A stretch of DNA of 48,361 nt from Desulfococcaceae bacterium. GTDB lineage: Bacteria > Desulfobacterota > Desulfobacteria > Desulfobacterales > Desulfosalsimonadaceae. Each line of letters begins with the position of its first letter. Position 1 is the stretch's first letter. The notes under the pieces are model-generated. The model did not search any database and had not been told where the DNA came from. It saw only the letters and a program-made list of their open reading frames with translations. Below are positions 34,334-43,582 of the stretch, in pieces. Made by a program: the position numbers and the translations under genes. The stretch spans positions 1-48,361 of the forward strand of contig JAQYVU010000028.1 of the NCBI GenBank assembly GCA_030145385.1, read 5' to 3'.

Positions 34334-35122
34334 ATGTCTGAAAAAACAGTTCTGATCAGCAGAAACAACAAGATATGCACATTGACGTTAAACCGGCCAA
34401 AGGTGATGAACGCTTTAAACCAGGATGTAAGTCATGAACTCATGGACGCCTTTGAACAAATCGGTTCAGATGATGCTATTCAAGTAATCATCCTGCAGGG
34501 GTCGGGCGGAAACTTCAGTACGGGTGCTGATTTTTCTCTCTTTGATAAAAACCATTCCGTAACTGAATGGTTAGAAGGCATGCGGTTTCTCAGTCGCCTG
34601 GTCTGCAAAATCAGGGAGGTTCCTCAGCCGGTCATTGCCAAACTGAATGGGGCGGCATACGGGGGTGGATCGAACCTGGCGCTGGCCGCGGACTTTGTTA
34701 TTGCGGCACACGATGCCCGGTTCTGTGAGAACTTCGTTCATATCGGAACTATTTTAGATACCGGCGGGACCTATTTTCTTCCCCGCCTTGTCGGCCTTGT
34801 CAAGGCAAGGGAAATAGCATTATTGGGAGAAGAGATAACCGGAAAAGCCGCTGCAGCAATGGGGCTGATTTATAAATCGGTTTTAAGCGATGAACTCGAC
34901 AACGAAGTCATGACACTTGCTGAAAAACTGGCCCAAAAACCCTTAACAGCAATGGCGCTGATCAAACAGGGGCTTGAAACCAGCTATGACAACTCCTTAA
35001 AAGAAATCATGGACTGGGAGGCGGCACATCAGGCCATCATGCTCCAGTCACCGGAGCATAAAGCCATTGTCCAAATGTTTTTGGATGTCAAAAAACAGCG
35101 CAAAGAAAAAGAGAAAAAATAA
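34334..35122 (+). CDS. Enoyl-CoA hydratase/isomerase family protein
   Basis: Crotonase-fold enzyme, 262 residues. Oxyanion-hole stretches are GSGGNFSTGADFSLF and AKLNGAAYGGGSNLALAADF; the active-site helix reads FVHIGTILDTGGTYFLPRLVG. The usual first catalytic Glu (PE before the helix) is not obvious, so hydratase versus isomerase or thioesterase activity is open. The C-terminus is Lys/Glu-rich. It starts 13 bases after the SDR gene and ends the operon. Confidence 0.9.
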   Translation: MSEKTVLISRNNKICTLTLNRPKVMNALNQDVSHELMDAFEQIGSDDAIQVIILQGSGGNFSTGADFSLFDKNHSVTEWLEGMRFLSRLVCKIREVPQPVIAKLNGAAYGGGSNLALAADFVIAAHDARFCENFVHIGTILDTGGTYFLPRLVGLVKAREIALLGEEITGKAAAAMGLIYKSVLSDELDNEVMTLAEKLAQKPLTAMALIKQGLETSYDNSLKEIMDWEAAHQAIMLQSPEHKAIVQMFLDVKKQRKEKEKK

Positions 35123-35202
35123 ACTGCTTTTAAACGGCATAGTGCCGGAGAAATACCCTGGTGCGGATTCCCGCCGGCACACCCGATTTCCGGACGGACA
35201 CT

Positions 35203-35314
35203 AGTTATTTACCAATGTTATTAACTTAAAAGTCCTTTAATCCCCTTCTCCCTGCATGGGAGAAGGTCGGGATGAGGGTGAAATGCCTTAAGTTAATGAC
35301 ATTGAGTTATTTAC
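35203..35314. mobile_element. MITE with 17-bp inverted repeats and 10-bp target duplication
   Basis: The 92-bp element (35213-35304) has near-perfect terminal repeats: CAATGTTATTAACTTAA and TTAAGTTAATGACATTG (one mismatch as inverse copies). It is flanked by a perfect 10-bp direct repeat, AGTTATTTAC (35203-35212 and 35305-35314). The inside has a 9-bp hairpin CCTTCTCCC-TGCAT-GGGAGAAGG (35244-35266). It carries no gene, so it must be mobilised in trans. It overlaps the 3' end of the dehalogenase-like gene and supplies its present stop codon. Confidence 0.88.
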
Positions 35315-36214
35315 TGAAAACACCACCTTTCGGATGGCCGCTGCAATCTCATCCGGCGCTTCTTCCTGAATAAAATGACCAGCCGTCGTCCGGGTGACAC
35401 CGGCATCAGGAAGCAGCGCGTGAACCCTTTTGAACACCCGCCCGAGAACAGGGTCCTTATCACCCCAGACAATTTCAGAAGGTCCCTTAAATGATTCTGC
35501 AAATGCCTGACATTTTCGCAAAGGTGCAACCGACGGATGCGTCATGGCGTTGGGCACCATCCGTGCCAGTGCGAGGGGGGCAACGTTATCCCTGAATTTT
35601 CTCAATGGATACTGGTAGGCCCTTGCCGTATTGCCGCTGATGCTGGCCGGATTGCCCTGGGTCCGGTGGAGCATGTTCTGGGGAAAGCCGAACCAGCGGA
35701 AAACAATATTGCTGACAACGGGCATCTGGCTGAATTTATGAAACAGAGTCGGTTTAAAACCCTGTTTTGGCGGCGCAATAGCGGTGTTTAAAATCACCAG
35801 CCCTTTTAACAGGTGCGGCCGGTCTGCCAGCGCCCGAAGTCCGATAGGCCCGCCCCAGTCCTGACCAACAAAAATCAATCCTTCCACGTCCAACTGATCG
35901 ATCAAAGACCCGAGCCAGCGCGCATGGTTCTCAAGCGTGTGTTCATTGATTGACCGGGGTCTGCTCGAAAATCCGAGCCCGATTAAATCAGGTGCAATGC
36001 AGCGGACCTCCGCATCCGCGAGCCGGTCCATGATCCGGCGATATAATATCCCCCATGTGGGATTGCCGTGCAGCATCAACACCGGAAAGCCCTGCCCGGA
36101 CTCCATTACATGCATGTTCTGGGAATCATCCACATTAACGGAATACCGGATATTGTTTTTCGGCAGCATTTTACTGATCCAAAGAGGCATATCCGGAGGC
36201 AGCATAAGGGTCAT
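35288..36214 (-). CDS. Haloalkane dehalogenase-like alpha/beta hydrolase
   Basis: 308 residues. Oxyanion region LMLHGNPTWGILYRR; nucleophile Asp119 in VGQDWGGPIGL with the halide-binding Trp120 next to it; base His280 in TTAGHFIQEE. This Asp/Trp pair is the haloalkane dehalogenase signature, although the natural substrate may differ. The last five residues (SMSLT) are encoded by a MITE: without it the frame would read V-N-N-stop (TAG). It faces the acyl-CoA operon and is a separate transcription unit. Confidence 0.9.
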   Translation of the reverse strand: MTLMLPPDMPLWISKMLPKNNIRYSVNVDDSQNMHVMESGQGFPVLMLHGNPTWGILYRRIMDRLADAEVRCIAPDLIGLGFSSRPRSINEHTLENHARWLGSLIDQLDVEGLIFVGQDWGGPIGLRALADRPHLLKGLVILNTAIAPPKQGFKPTLFHKFSQMPVVSNIVFRWFGFPQNMLHRTQGNPASISGNTARAYQYPLRKFRDNVAPLALARMVPNAMTHPSVAPLRKCQAFAESFKGPSEIVWGDKDPVLGRVFKRVHALLPDAGVTRTTAGHFIQEEAPDEIAAAIRKVVFSVNNSMSLT

Positions 36215-36303
36215 GGATTTTCCTTTCTTTCTGAAATTGATTTAATTATTGTACAAGGGGTTTTCTATGCTTTCGAAGATTGATATGATACAACAATATG
36301 AAT

Positions 36304-36336
36304 AAAAATTTAAGAAAAATTTAAGAAAAATTTAAA
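36304..36336. repeat. Three tandem copies of an 11-bp unit
   Basis: AAAAATTTAAG occurs twice exactly and once ending in A, just before the ribosome site of the DUF2868 gene. AT-rich, could act as an upstream promoter element or be a variable repeat. Confidence 0.7.
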
Positions 36337-36356
36337 ACTGTTAAAGGAGAAAATCA

Positions 36357-37940
36357 TTGCAGTCAAAATGGCAGGTAAAAGATCTGATTGACCTGGAATA
36401 TTTTCTACACCAGGCATCTGCTGAACTTTCAAAAGCCGATTTACCAGATGAGCTATCATCAGACCGCAGACTCTACCTGTCCTATGAGAAATCTCACGAA
36501 CCGCAGTTTTCCCGCCGGAATCTGATTAAGTACTGGCTGGATGAAAAACGAAAAACAGAAAAAAAGGCATTTGCCGAAACCCATCGGCTGCCGGGACAGG
36601 GATTAGCAGAAACCGTCAGCCTCCTGCGAAGCCTTATCATCATCTCTTCCCTGTTTTCCGGTGCGGCGCTTGCCTGGTCACTCCTGTCATACGGCGGCAG
36701 GGCTCCCATTAATATATTTACCTGCATCTGGGTGCTGATTGTTCCCCAGTTTATTCTGCTTATATTTCTGGGCATATCCATGGTCCTTTCCCGATTAGGG
36801 TTAACCAAATCTTTTAAAGGAATCTACCCGCTGATTTCCTCACTCATCCAACGTCTGACCATGCGCACAAAACTTGCCGGTAAAAATTCCTTACCAGCCG
36901 TTCAACGAAACCGACTATATGCCATGGCCGGGTTAATCGGCCGGCAGAAAACACTTTACGGGTTTGTTTTCTTCTGGCCGGTATTTATCCTGGCCCAGGT
37001 CTTCGGTGTCTGTTTTAATTTGGGGCTCCTATGTGCCGCGTTCCTTAAACTGGCAATCACCGATCTTGCCTTTGGCTGGCAATCCACCCTGCATCCGGAC
37101 CCGGAAACGGTTTACCGCATAGTTGATGCTTTTTCCCTGCCCTGGTCCTGGTTTTCATCCGCTCACCCCACCATCGCACAAATTGAGGGAAGCCGGATGA
37201 TCTTAAAGGACGGCATGATTCATCTGGCCACGCCGGACCTGATTTCGTGGTGGCCGTTTTTATGCTTTTCCATTCTTTTTTACGGACTGCTCCCGCGCCT
37301 GATACTCCTGGCAACAGGACTCTGGCAGCAGAACCGAGCCCTTGGCCGCGTCAGTTTTGCAACCAGTGCCTGCGACCAACTGATTCAGCGGATGCGGACG
37401 CCCCAGGTACGGAGTGCCGGGCGGGCATATGCGTCCTCGCATGCTCATAAAATACCCCCCCGGCAGCCGGATAAAGCTGTCATCCCGGCTGAAATCAAAA
37501 CCGCCATCGCTTCAGATCCGGCGATTGTTTTTGTTCCTGAAGACATTGACGGGCAATTCAATAATGAGGATTTAAATGAACGCATCGCCCATATCCTGGG
37601 CCTGAAAGTTATCAACCGGATCCGGATTGAACTGGATCCGGCAAAGGACATGGCCGCGCTTGAAACCATGCTTTCCAGGACCCCCGCCGCCCCGGGGTCG
37701 TCCCGCATTGTTATACTCATGGAAGCCTGGCAGCCGCCCATCCGGGAAACCATATCATGGCTGAGGAGCCTGCGAAATACAGTTGAAAAAGATACCGGCC
37801 TGATCGTTGCCTTGATCGGAAAACCTGTAAACCGCCAGATTTTTACATCTGCTGACAATACGGACCGGGTAATATGGGAACAGGCGGTCAACGGGCTGGG
37901 AGATCCGTTTATACGTGTCGAAAATCTGGGAGGCTGTTAA
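36357..37940 (+). CDS. DUF2868 family membrane protein
   Basis: 527 residues. Cytosolic N-terminus (1-85), then hydrophobic segments about 88-112, 117-147, 200-230 and 295-325 and a cytosolic C-terminal domain (370-527). Family assignment rests on overall pattern and the partner gene. It starts at TTG (36357) with AAAGGAG 7 bases before; no nearer ATG fits. The stop TAATG overlaps the next start by one base, so the two proteins are made together. Function unknown. Confidence 0.82.
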   Translation: MQSKWQVKDLIDLEYFLHQASAELSKADLPDELSSDRRLYLSYEKSHEPQFSRRNLIKYWLDEKRKTEKKAFAETHRLPGQGLAETVSLLRSLIIISSLFSGAALAWSLLSYGGRAPINIFTCIWVLIVPQFILLIFLGISMVLSRLGLTKSFKGIYPLISSLIQRLTMRTKLAGKNSLPAVQRNRLYAMAGLIGRQKTLYGFVFFWPVFILAQVFGVCFNLGLLCAAFLKLAITDLAFGWQSTLHPDPETVYRIVDAFSLPWSWFSSAHPTIAQIEGSRMILKDGMIHLATPDLISWWPFLCFSILFYGLLPRLILLATGLWQQNRALGRVSFATSACDQLIQRMRTPQVRSAGRAYASSHAHKIPPRQPDKAVIPAEIKTAIASDPAIVFVPEDIDGQFNNEDLNERIAHILGLKVINRIRIELDPAKDMAALETMLSRTPAAPGSSRIVILMEAWQPPIRETISWLRSLRNTVEKDTGLIVALIGKPVNRQIFTSADNTDRVIWEQAVNGLGDPFIRVENLGGC

Positions 37941-39370
37941 TGGATAATACTGTCATTCCAACCTTTGCCATCCTCGGGCATCCCAATGAGGGAAAATCTT
38001 CTGTTGTCTCCACCCTGGCCGAAGATGACAGTGTGCGCATCAGCCCGGTTCCGGGCGAAACCCGCAGATGCCGTGAATATCCGGTCTTTGTGGACAAAAA
38101 AGAGATCATCCGTTTTATCGACACCCCGGGCTTTCAGCAGCCCCGGCAGTCCCTTAAATGGCTGGCCGGCTATTCCGGACCGGACCGGGAGATGCTTTCC
38201 GATTTTATTACCGCACACCGGTCAGACCCGGACTTTGCCGATGAATGTGAACTATTTTTTCCCCTGGCAGACGGTGCCGGGATCATTTTTGTCGTGGACG
38301 GCTCACGTCCTGTGCGGCGAATTGATAAAATGGAAATGGAAATCCTGCGTCTGACCGGTCTGCCAAGAATGGCTGTTATCAACACCAAGGAAAAGAACCG
38401 GGCGGAATTTATCGAAGACTGGAAGTCCGAGGCCCGTAAACATTTTAACACCATCCGCCTGTTCGATGCCCACCGGGCCACCTACGCGGAACGGATTAAT
38501 CTTTTAGAAAGCCTCAAGAACATTGACCAGGAGTGGCAGCCCCAGCTGGAAGATGTCATTTCCGCTTTCAAACAGGACTGGCAGCACCGCATTGATGATA
38601 CGGTCAGCATCATGATGGATCTACTCTTAAACACGTGCGGACATACGGTGAAAAAAACCTGCCAGGATGAATCCCAGGTTCCGGTAATCAAAAAACAACT
38701 TCAGGAGCAATACAAAAAAGATATTGACCGATTTGAAAAATCGGCACATAAAAATATCCGCAAACGATTCAAACATAATATTTTTAATTATGAATTGCCG
38801 CCGCATTCAATTATCCATGAAGACCTGTTTTCAAAAAAATCATGGCGGGTGTTAGGGCTCAAACAATGGCAGCTGGCAGCCGCAGGGGCCGCAGGCGGCA
38901 GCGCAATCGGCGTAAAAATTGACATAGCGCTGGCGGGCCTTAGCTTTGGGGTCTTTACCGCCATCGGCGGCCTGTTGGGCGGCGGATCAGCCGCATTCGG
39001 CGCAAAACAGGCTACCGGGGCGAAAGTCAAAGGACTGCCTCTGGGGCGCATGAAAATCAAGGTGGGACCGATAAAAAATGAACAAATTCTTTATATTTTG
39101 ATCGACCGGGCCCTGATCTATTTTTCCCATGTCATCAACTGGGCTCACAGCCGCCGGGACCAGCCGGAGTCGCTTGGATTAAGATCAGATCCTCAAAAAA
39201 AAGGCTTTTCCTCGCATTGGAATGCATCTGTGAAAAAACTTTTCAGCCATTTTTTTAAAGCTGCTCAAAAAGGCGACTGGGTAAAAGTTACAGCTGAAAA
39301 ACAGCAGTTAACGGATTTTCTTGTCAGCGCACTCAAAGACATCTCAAAATTAAAGCAGCCGATTGAATAA
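37940..39370 (+). CDS. DUF3482 GTPase-like protein
   Basis: 476 residues. An N-terminal Era-like GTPase domain: P-loop GHPNEGKSS, switch II DTPGFQQP, then VINTKEKNR near the NTKxD position (the Asp is missing, so guanine choice may be relaxed). A Gly/Ala-rich membrane-active segment (AAAGAAGGSAIGVKIDIALA, then GGLLGGGSAAFGAKQ) lies at about 313-355. The pair DUF2868-DUF3482 occurs together in other bacteria and probably forms a membrane complex (known co-occurrence; role inferred). GGGAGG precedes ATG. Confidence 0.85.
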   Translation: MDNTVIPTFAILGHPNEGKSSVVSTLAEDDSVRISPVPGETRRCREYPVFVDKKEIIRFIDTPGFQQPRQSLKWLAGYSGPDREMLSDFITAHRSDPDFADECELFFPLADGAGIIFVVDGSRPVRRIDKMEMEILRLTGLPRMAVINTKEKNRAEFIEDWKSEARKHFNTIRLFDAHRATYAERINLLESLKNIDQEWQPQLEDVISAFKQDWQHRIDDTVSIMMDLLLNTCGHTVKKTCQDESQVPVIKKQLQEQYKKDIDRFEKSAHKNIRKRFKHNIFNYELPPHSIIHEDLFSKKSWRVLGLKQWQLAAAGAAGGSAIGVKIDIALAGLSFGVFTAIGGLLGGGSAAFGAKQATGAKVKGLPLGRMKIKVGPIKNEQILYILIDRALIYFSHVINWAHSRRDQPESLGLRSDPQKKGFSSHWNASVKKLFSHFFKAAQKGDWVKVTAEKQQLTDFLVSALKDISKLKQPIE

Positions 39371-39372
39371 TG

Positions 39373-40338
39373 CTACACTGTAATTTTCCAGCACCGGTGG
39401 ATTGTTTTCTTTTTGCTGATATAGTCTTCCGGAATTGTAAGAGACGTAATTTCCCTCACATCCTTAATCTCCAGCGCCTCCATCCTTGGTTGAAAGTCCT
39501 GATGGTTTGTAGAAAAAAAGATCAATGCCCCGGGTCTCATTAATTCCAGGACCCCGGAAAGCAGTTTCGGATGATCCCGTAATATGTCAAAATCAACTTT
39601 CCGGTTTCGGGTAGTGGAATAAGACGGCGGGTCCACCACCGCCAGATCATACATTTGGTTTTCTTTTTTCGCCTGTTTCAGAAAATCGAATGTATGGGCC
39701 TGAATCAGAGTATTTTCCTGCACAGGAATTCCGTTTAAGTCCATGTTTTCCCGAACCCAGGTGATGGCGGTTTCAGACCGGTCCACGGAGGTGGTGGTCC
39801 GGGCCCCGCCCTTTGCCGCATAGCAGGAAAAAGACCCCGTATAACAGTAAAGATTCAAAAAATCTTTTCCTTCAGCGATCTCCCGGATCATCTGCCGGGT
39901 ATTTCGATGATCTGAAAAAAGCCCGGTATCAATATAATCATAGGGGTTGACATAAAACTTCAAATCCCTTTCACGCATAATAATCTTTTTGTTGGTGGTA
40001 TCAATCCGTTCGTAGCGCATCCCATCCTGCTTGCCCGCACGCCGCTCTTTCAAATGCACATTTTCCTGCGGCACATCAAGAATCTCAGCAACCGCCGCAC
40101 CCATCATGGGCAGCCACTCAGGAACGGACTGCTTGCGTGTGTATTCGGCAATCACCAGGTGACCGGCATACCAGTCCACTGCCGCGCGTATTTCCGGGAT
40201 ATCCCAGTCATAAAGCCGGAACACCTCGATGTCCTGACGGGCAAACCGCTTCTTTAAGTGTTTATATGTCTTTTTTACTTTATTGGCCAGCATATGGGAC
40301 TGGTTTTCAAATTTTGCCGCAAGTTTCGAATCAAGCAT
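39373..40338 (-). CDS. Class I SAM-dependent rRNA methyltransferase, RlmK-like
   Basis: 321 residues. Closely follows the C-terminal half of RlmL (RlmK, m7G2069 of 23S rRNA): EVFRLYDWDIPEIRAAVDWY, FYVNPYDYIDTGLFSDHR, SAM motif FLNLYCYTGSFSCYAAKGGA, SVDRS, catalytic-type VVDPPSYS. A free-standing RlmK module without the RlmL half. Its stop lies two bases from the convergent GTPase gene. Confidence 0.9.
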   Translation of the reverse strand: MLDSKLAAKFENQSHMLANKVKKTYKHLKKRFARQDIEVFRLYDWDIPEIRAAVDWYAGHLVIAEYTRKQSVPEWLPMMGAAVAEILDVPQENVHLKERRAGKQDGMRYERIDTTNKKIIMRERDLKFYVNPYDYIDTGLFSDHRNTRQMIREIAEGKDFLNLYCYTGSFSCYAAKGGARTTTSVDRSETAITWVRENMDLNGIPVQENTLIQAHTFDFLKQAKKENQMYDLAVVDPPSYSTTRNRKVDFDILRDHPKLLSGVLELMRPGALIFFSTNHQDFQPRMEALEIKDVREITSLTIPEDYISKKKTIHRCWKITV

Positions 40339-40757
40339 TGATATGTAACACCCCTGATATAATTTCGTATTGACTTTTATCTAAATTAAACTCAACCCAG
40401 ATTTTATTATCGAAATACTGTCATATTTGATTCTGATATCAAGAAAATTCGTATTCACTCAGCAGGGCTTTCCTCCCCTTTTCATCGAAAATGAATAAAT
40501 TTTCATCGGAAATGAATAAAATGGATAAAGCAGATATCATTTTTTACCCTAAAGTTCTAAAACTTTAGTTTGAAACCAGGTAAGAGCAAACAAAACTTTT
40601 CTTGTTAAAAACCATCCTAACGGCCAATTGTTTTTCAACTGAAATCATATAATAGTCTACAATGACATATATTTATTTTCAAAACTGTGTGTTGATATTT
40701 CAAAACTGATCGACATTCCACATGGTAAATCTAATCCCAAATTTAAGGAGTACGATT
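40339..40757. other. Intergenic stretch with two 21-bp direct repeats
   Basis: 419 bases without a gene. At 40479-40499 and 40500-40520 the unit TTTTCATCGAAAATGAATAA is repeated head to tail with one change (GAA to GGAA). No terminator or clear promoter pair found; AT-rich at the right end. Confidence 0.5.
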
Positions 40758-41699
40758 ATGAAACGACTGGCATCAATTTTTGTAATGCTCTTTACCTGTT
40801 CCTTGCTTTTAGCTGCCAGCGCTGTTGCGGCAGACAACGTCCTGAACCTGACGAATATCCAAACTGACAAAATATTTAAAACACAGACGATTTCGGATCT
40901 TGAAGCCAAAAAAATCCAGGAAAAATCAAAAAAATTTCTGGATAAGCGGGAAATCAGTATTGTAACCCTGAGCGGAAAAATCAACCATTTCGGTTATGAC
41001 ATTACTCAGGTTCCTCCGCGACCGATAAACTATCACGCCACAGTGGCAGGGGTTTCCGTATGGATTGCCGAGTATCCGTTTACCCGGTACCTGAATTTCC
41101 AGTCCGATAACACCGGCTGGTGGACGATAACGATCATCAAGTTCAAAAATCATGACCTGAATTTTTCCTTTGTTTATGAAAAACAGGGTTGGGTCACCAC
41201 GAAAAGCAACGTGATCAACGTGACAGATGAAGACAACCTTGATATCGCCATCCAGTTTATTGATCCATTATATTATTACGGATTTCTGAGGGGTGCAGTT
41301 GAAGCAATGATCGGGACTCCGATTGTCAACGCCATGGTGGTGACCGTCGGCAAATCCTGGGGCAGCATGCATAGCGACCTCCTGCCCCATGGTGATCCCG
41401 GGGCAACGGTTTCAAGCATACCGGTCCTGACGTATCCGGAAACCGTCGGCCCGATATATTTCAACGAATATGTCCAGCCGGACCCTTCTTATCCGTATAC
41501 CTCTGTTGACGGCGGCGTAACCTGGATCAATGTGCCGTTAAACTCCTATTGTGTGACCGCGCACAAGGACGAAGTCAATTATGAAACCGTAAAATTCCGT
41601 GTTACCCGCCAGGATGTAAAAACCGGCGTTGAACTGTATATCGCATCCCCGCCGGATTCCGTTCAGGGAGACAATGATTCCGATCCCGGTGAATGGTAA
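40758..41699 (+). CDS. Exported protein of unknown function
   Basis: 313 residues. Signal peptide MKRLASIFVMLFTCSLLLAA ending SAVAA. The mature part looks like two carboxypeptidase-regulatory-type beta modules: TVAGVSVWIAEYPFTRYLNF with WWTITIIKF, and GTPIVNAMVVTVGKSWG. Few cysteines (one in the mature part). No firm family. ATG at 40758 has AAGGAGTACG before it; an ATG 12 codons upstream has none. Stands alone with its own terminator. Confidence 0.8.
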   Translation: MKRLASIFVMLFTCSLLLAASAVAADNVLNLTNIQTDKIFKTQTISDLEAKKIQEKSKKFLDKREISIVTLSGKINHFGYDITQVPPRPINYHATVAGVSVWIAEYPFTRYLNFQSDNTGWWTITIIKFKNHDLNFSFVYEKQGWVTTKSNVINVTDEDNLDIAIQFIDPLYYYGFLRGAVEAMIGTPIVNAMVVTVGKSWGSMHSDLLPHGDPGATVSSIPVLTYPETVGPIYFNEYVQPDPSYPYTSVDGGVTWINVPLNSYCVTAHKDEVNYETVKFRVTRQDVKTGVELYIASPPDSVQGDNDSDPGEW

Positions 41700-41730
41700 A
41701 AAACACCTTTTAATTTAATCAATTTTCAGA

Positions 41731-41774
41731 CTGCCGGAAGGTTTTACGGTTTTAAACCTTCCGGCAGTTTCTTT
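41731..41774 (+). terminator. Rho-independent terminator
   Basis: CTGCCGGAAGGTTT (41731-41744) pairs perfectly with AAACCTTCCGGCAG (41754-41767), then TTTCTTT. Ends the exported-protein gene. The rest of the gap to 42023 holds nothing I can identify. Confidence 0.92.
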
Positions 41775-42023
41775 GTAACTGTCTTTCTTCGATTATCCTG
41801 CATGATACATCAAATATTTACTCTTTCTTTGCACCCGCACATAATTTCTTGATATTTTTTGCCTGATTTTTTAATCTGGATTCATTCAGATCTGAAACAC
41901 CCCTGATTTTCTTTTATACTTTCAAGTGCCAAATCCCCAATTCCAACTGTCAGATTTATCATCATTGTTGATTGTTTGTTTTAAACAAATGAATCCGGTC
42001 CAATCATATATCAGGAAAAGATT

Positions 42024-42575
42024 ATGAAACCGCTGCATTTCATTTTTTTACCGGTCCTTTTTTTTACATTTATAACTTTTGCCAACATGGAAAAGGAGGC
42101 ATGTCAAACCATGGAATTAATATCACCAAACTTTGAAAACCAGGCAGAGATCCCTAAAAAACATACCTGTGACGGGGGCGACATTTCCCCGGCACTCCAC
42201 TGGTCGAATGTCCCGGATGGCACCAGAAGTTTTGCGCTGATCGTGGATGACCCGGATGCGCCGGATCCTGCCAATCCCAAAATGACCTGGGTGCACTGGG
42301 TGATTTACAACATCCCGGTCTCAAACTCCTCATTGCCGGAAGGCGATTCGGGTAATGGCCTTCCGGAAGGCACGTTAAACGGAATCAATGACTGGAAACG
42401 GACCGGGTACGGCGGCCCCTGCCCGCCCATCGGAACACACCGATACTTTCACAAGCTGTATGCCTTAGATGTTGTTCTGCAGGACCTTAAAAACCCAACT
42501 AAAAAAGACCTGGAACGATCAATGGACGGGCATGTGCTGGGAAAAACCGAGCTGGTGGGTTTATATCATCGATGA
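42024..42575 (+). CDS. YbhB/YbcL family (PEBP-like) protein
   Basis: 183 residues with an N-terminal signal-like helix (1-20, ends FANMEK). PEBP-fold motifs: FENQAEIPKKHTCDGGDISP, VDDPDAPDP, WVHWVIYNIP, GYGGPCPPIGTHRYFHKLYA. Probably exported; bacterial members have no firm role. An ATG at about residue 22 or 30 would give the cytosolic version found in many relatives, so the leader is a choice. Overlaps the next gene by 4 bases (ATGA). Confidence 0.92.
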   Translation: MKPLHFIFLPVLFFTFITFANMEKEACQTMELISPNFENQAEIPKKHTCDGGDISPALHWSNVPDGTRSFALIVDDPDAPDPANPKMTWVHWVIYNIPVSNSSLPEGDSGNGLPEGTLNGINDWKRTGYGGPCPPIGTHRYFHKLYALDVVLQDLKNPTKKDLERSMDGHVLGKTELVGLYHR

Positions 42576-43096
42576 AAAAAAATATTTTTTTAACCGGTGC
42601 CCCCTCTTCCGGAAAAACCACGGTGATTAAAAAGGTTATCGCTCGCCTGCCGTGTCCGGCCAATGGATTTTATACCCAAGAGGAAAAAAAAGATGACCGA
42701 AGAATCGGTTTTCTGATGAAAACACTCGATGGCAGGCAGGGCTGGCTGGCGCATCAGGACATAACATCTGACTTTCATATCCGCCGCTACGGGGTGAGCA
42801 TCGAAAACATTGAAACCCTGGCCGTGCCTTCCATTGCGCCTGTTGGCAACCAAATCATTATTTTAGACGAAATCGGTAAAATGGAGTGCTTTTCGTTAAA
42901 ATTCCGAACCGCCGCCATCTCCGCCCTGGATTCGGATAATATTGTCATCGGCACCATCACCCTGGGCCGTGATGACTTTATTTTAAGCATAAAAGTCCGA
43001 AAAGACATTGAAATCCACGAAGTCACACCGAAAAGCAGAAATACCCTGCCGGATTTTATACTTCAGGTGATCTCAAACCTCGGGTTGAACGGATGA
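42572..43096 (+). CDS. THEP1-like nucleoside-triphosphatase
   Basis: 174 residues. P-loop LTGAPSSGKTTVIKK, Walker B IIILDEIGKMECFS, and a GFYTQEE segment, in the order of the THEP1 (DUF265) family. Hydrolyses NTPs in characterised relatives; cellular role unknown. Translationally coupled to the PEBP-like gene. The 255 bases after it contain no gene. Confidence 0.92.
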   Translation: MKKNIFLTGAPSSGKTTVIKKVIARLPCPANGFYTQEEKKDDRRIGFLMKTLDGRQGWLAHQDITSDFHIRRYGVSIENIETLAVPSIAPVGNQIIILDEIGKMECFSLKFRTAAISALDSDNIVIGTITLGRDDFILSIKVRKDIEIHEVTPKSRNTLPDFILQVISNLGLNG

Positions 43097-43351
43097 AGCC
43101 GCTATGATTCAGAAAGTTTGTTAACCGTATTGCTCATAAACGTAACTGTTTTAAAACAAAATGCAGCATGCATTATTTGCCGATGCGGCGTTTCAGTGTT
43201 CAGGTTTGAGTATCCGTCCAATTCCTGACACCCGAAACCTGACACCTGTTTCTAAAGCAGTCATCAAAGGTTCCACCCCTTATCTGCTCTCTTCAAACAT
43301 ACCAAAGAAGCTATTGACCCAAATAACTGTTTCCCATATACAAAATCCATT

Positions 43352-43582
43352 ATGGAAATCACACAGCAAATAAAAAATGCCCTGCTCGATGTGGAGCGGG
43401 TGTACGATAAAACAATTGCCGATGCCTTTGAAATCGGGATTAAAAACAACTGGCTTAAAGTGACCATTGAAGACGATGTCCTGATATGGGAAGGGATCGG
43501 GCCGGGGGCGATGATATTTGATGAGATTGAAAAGGGATCCAACAAGATAGTAATGAAAAAAACGATCTCGAATTTCTCATGA
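43352..43582 (+). CDS. Small protein of unknown function
   Basis: 76 residues, not recognised, no cysteine or signal peptide: helix (1-25) then beta-rich (WLKVTIEDDVLIWEGIGPGA). Weak ribosome site. Its stop overlaps the ferredoxin-like gene start (ATGA), which supports a real, coupled gene. Confidence 0.55.
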   Translation: MEITQQIKNALLDVERVYDKTIADAFEIGIKNNWLKVTIEDDVLIWEGIGPGAMIFDEIEKGSNKIVMKKTISNFS

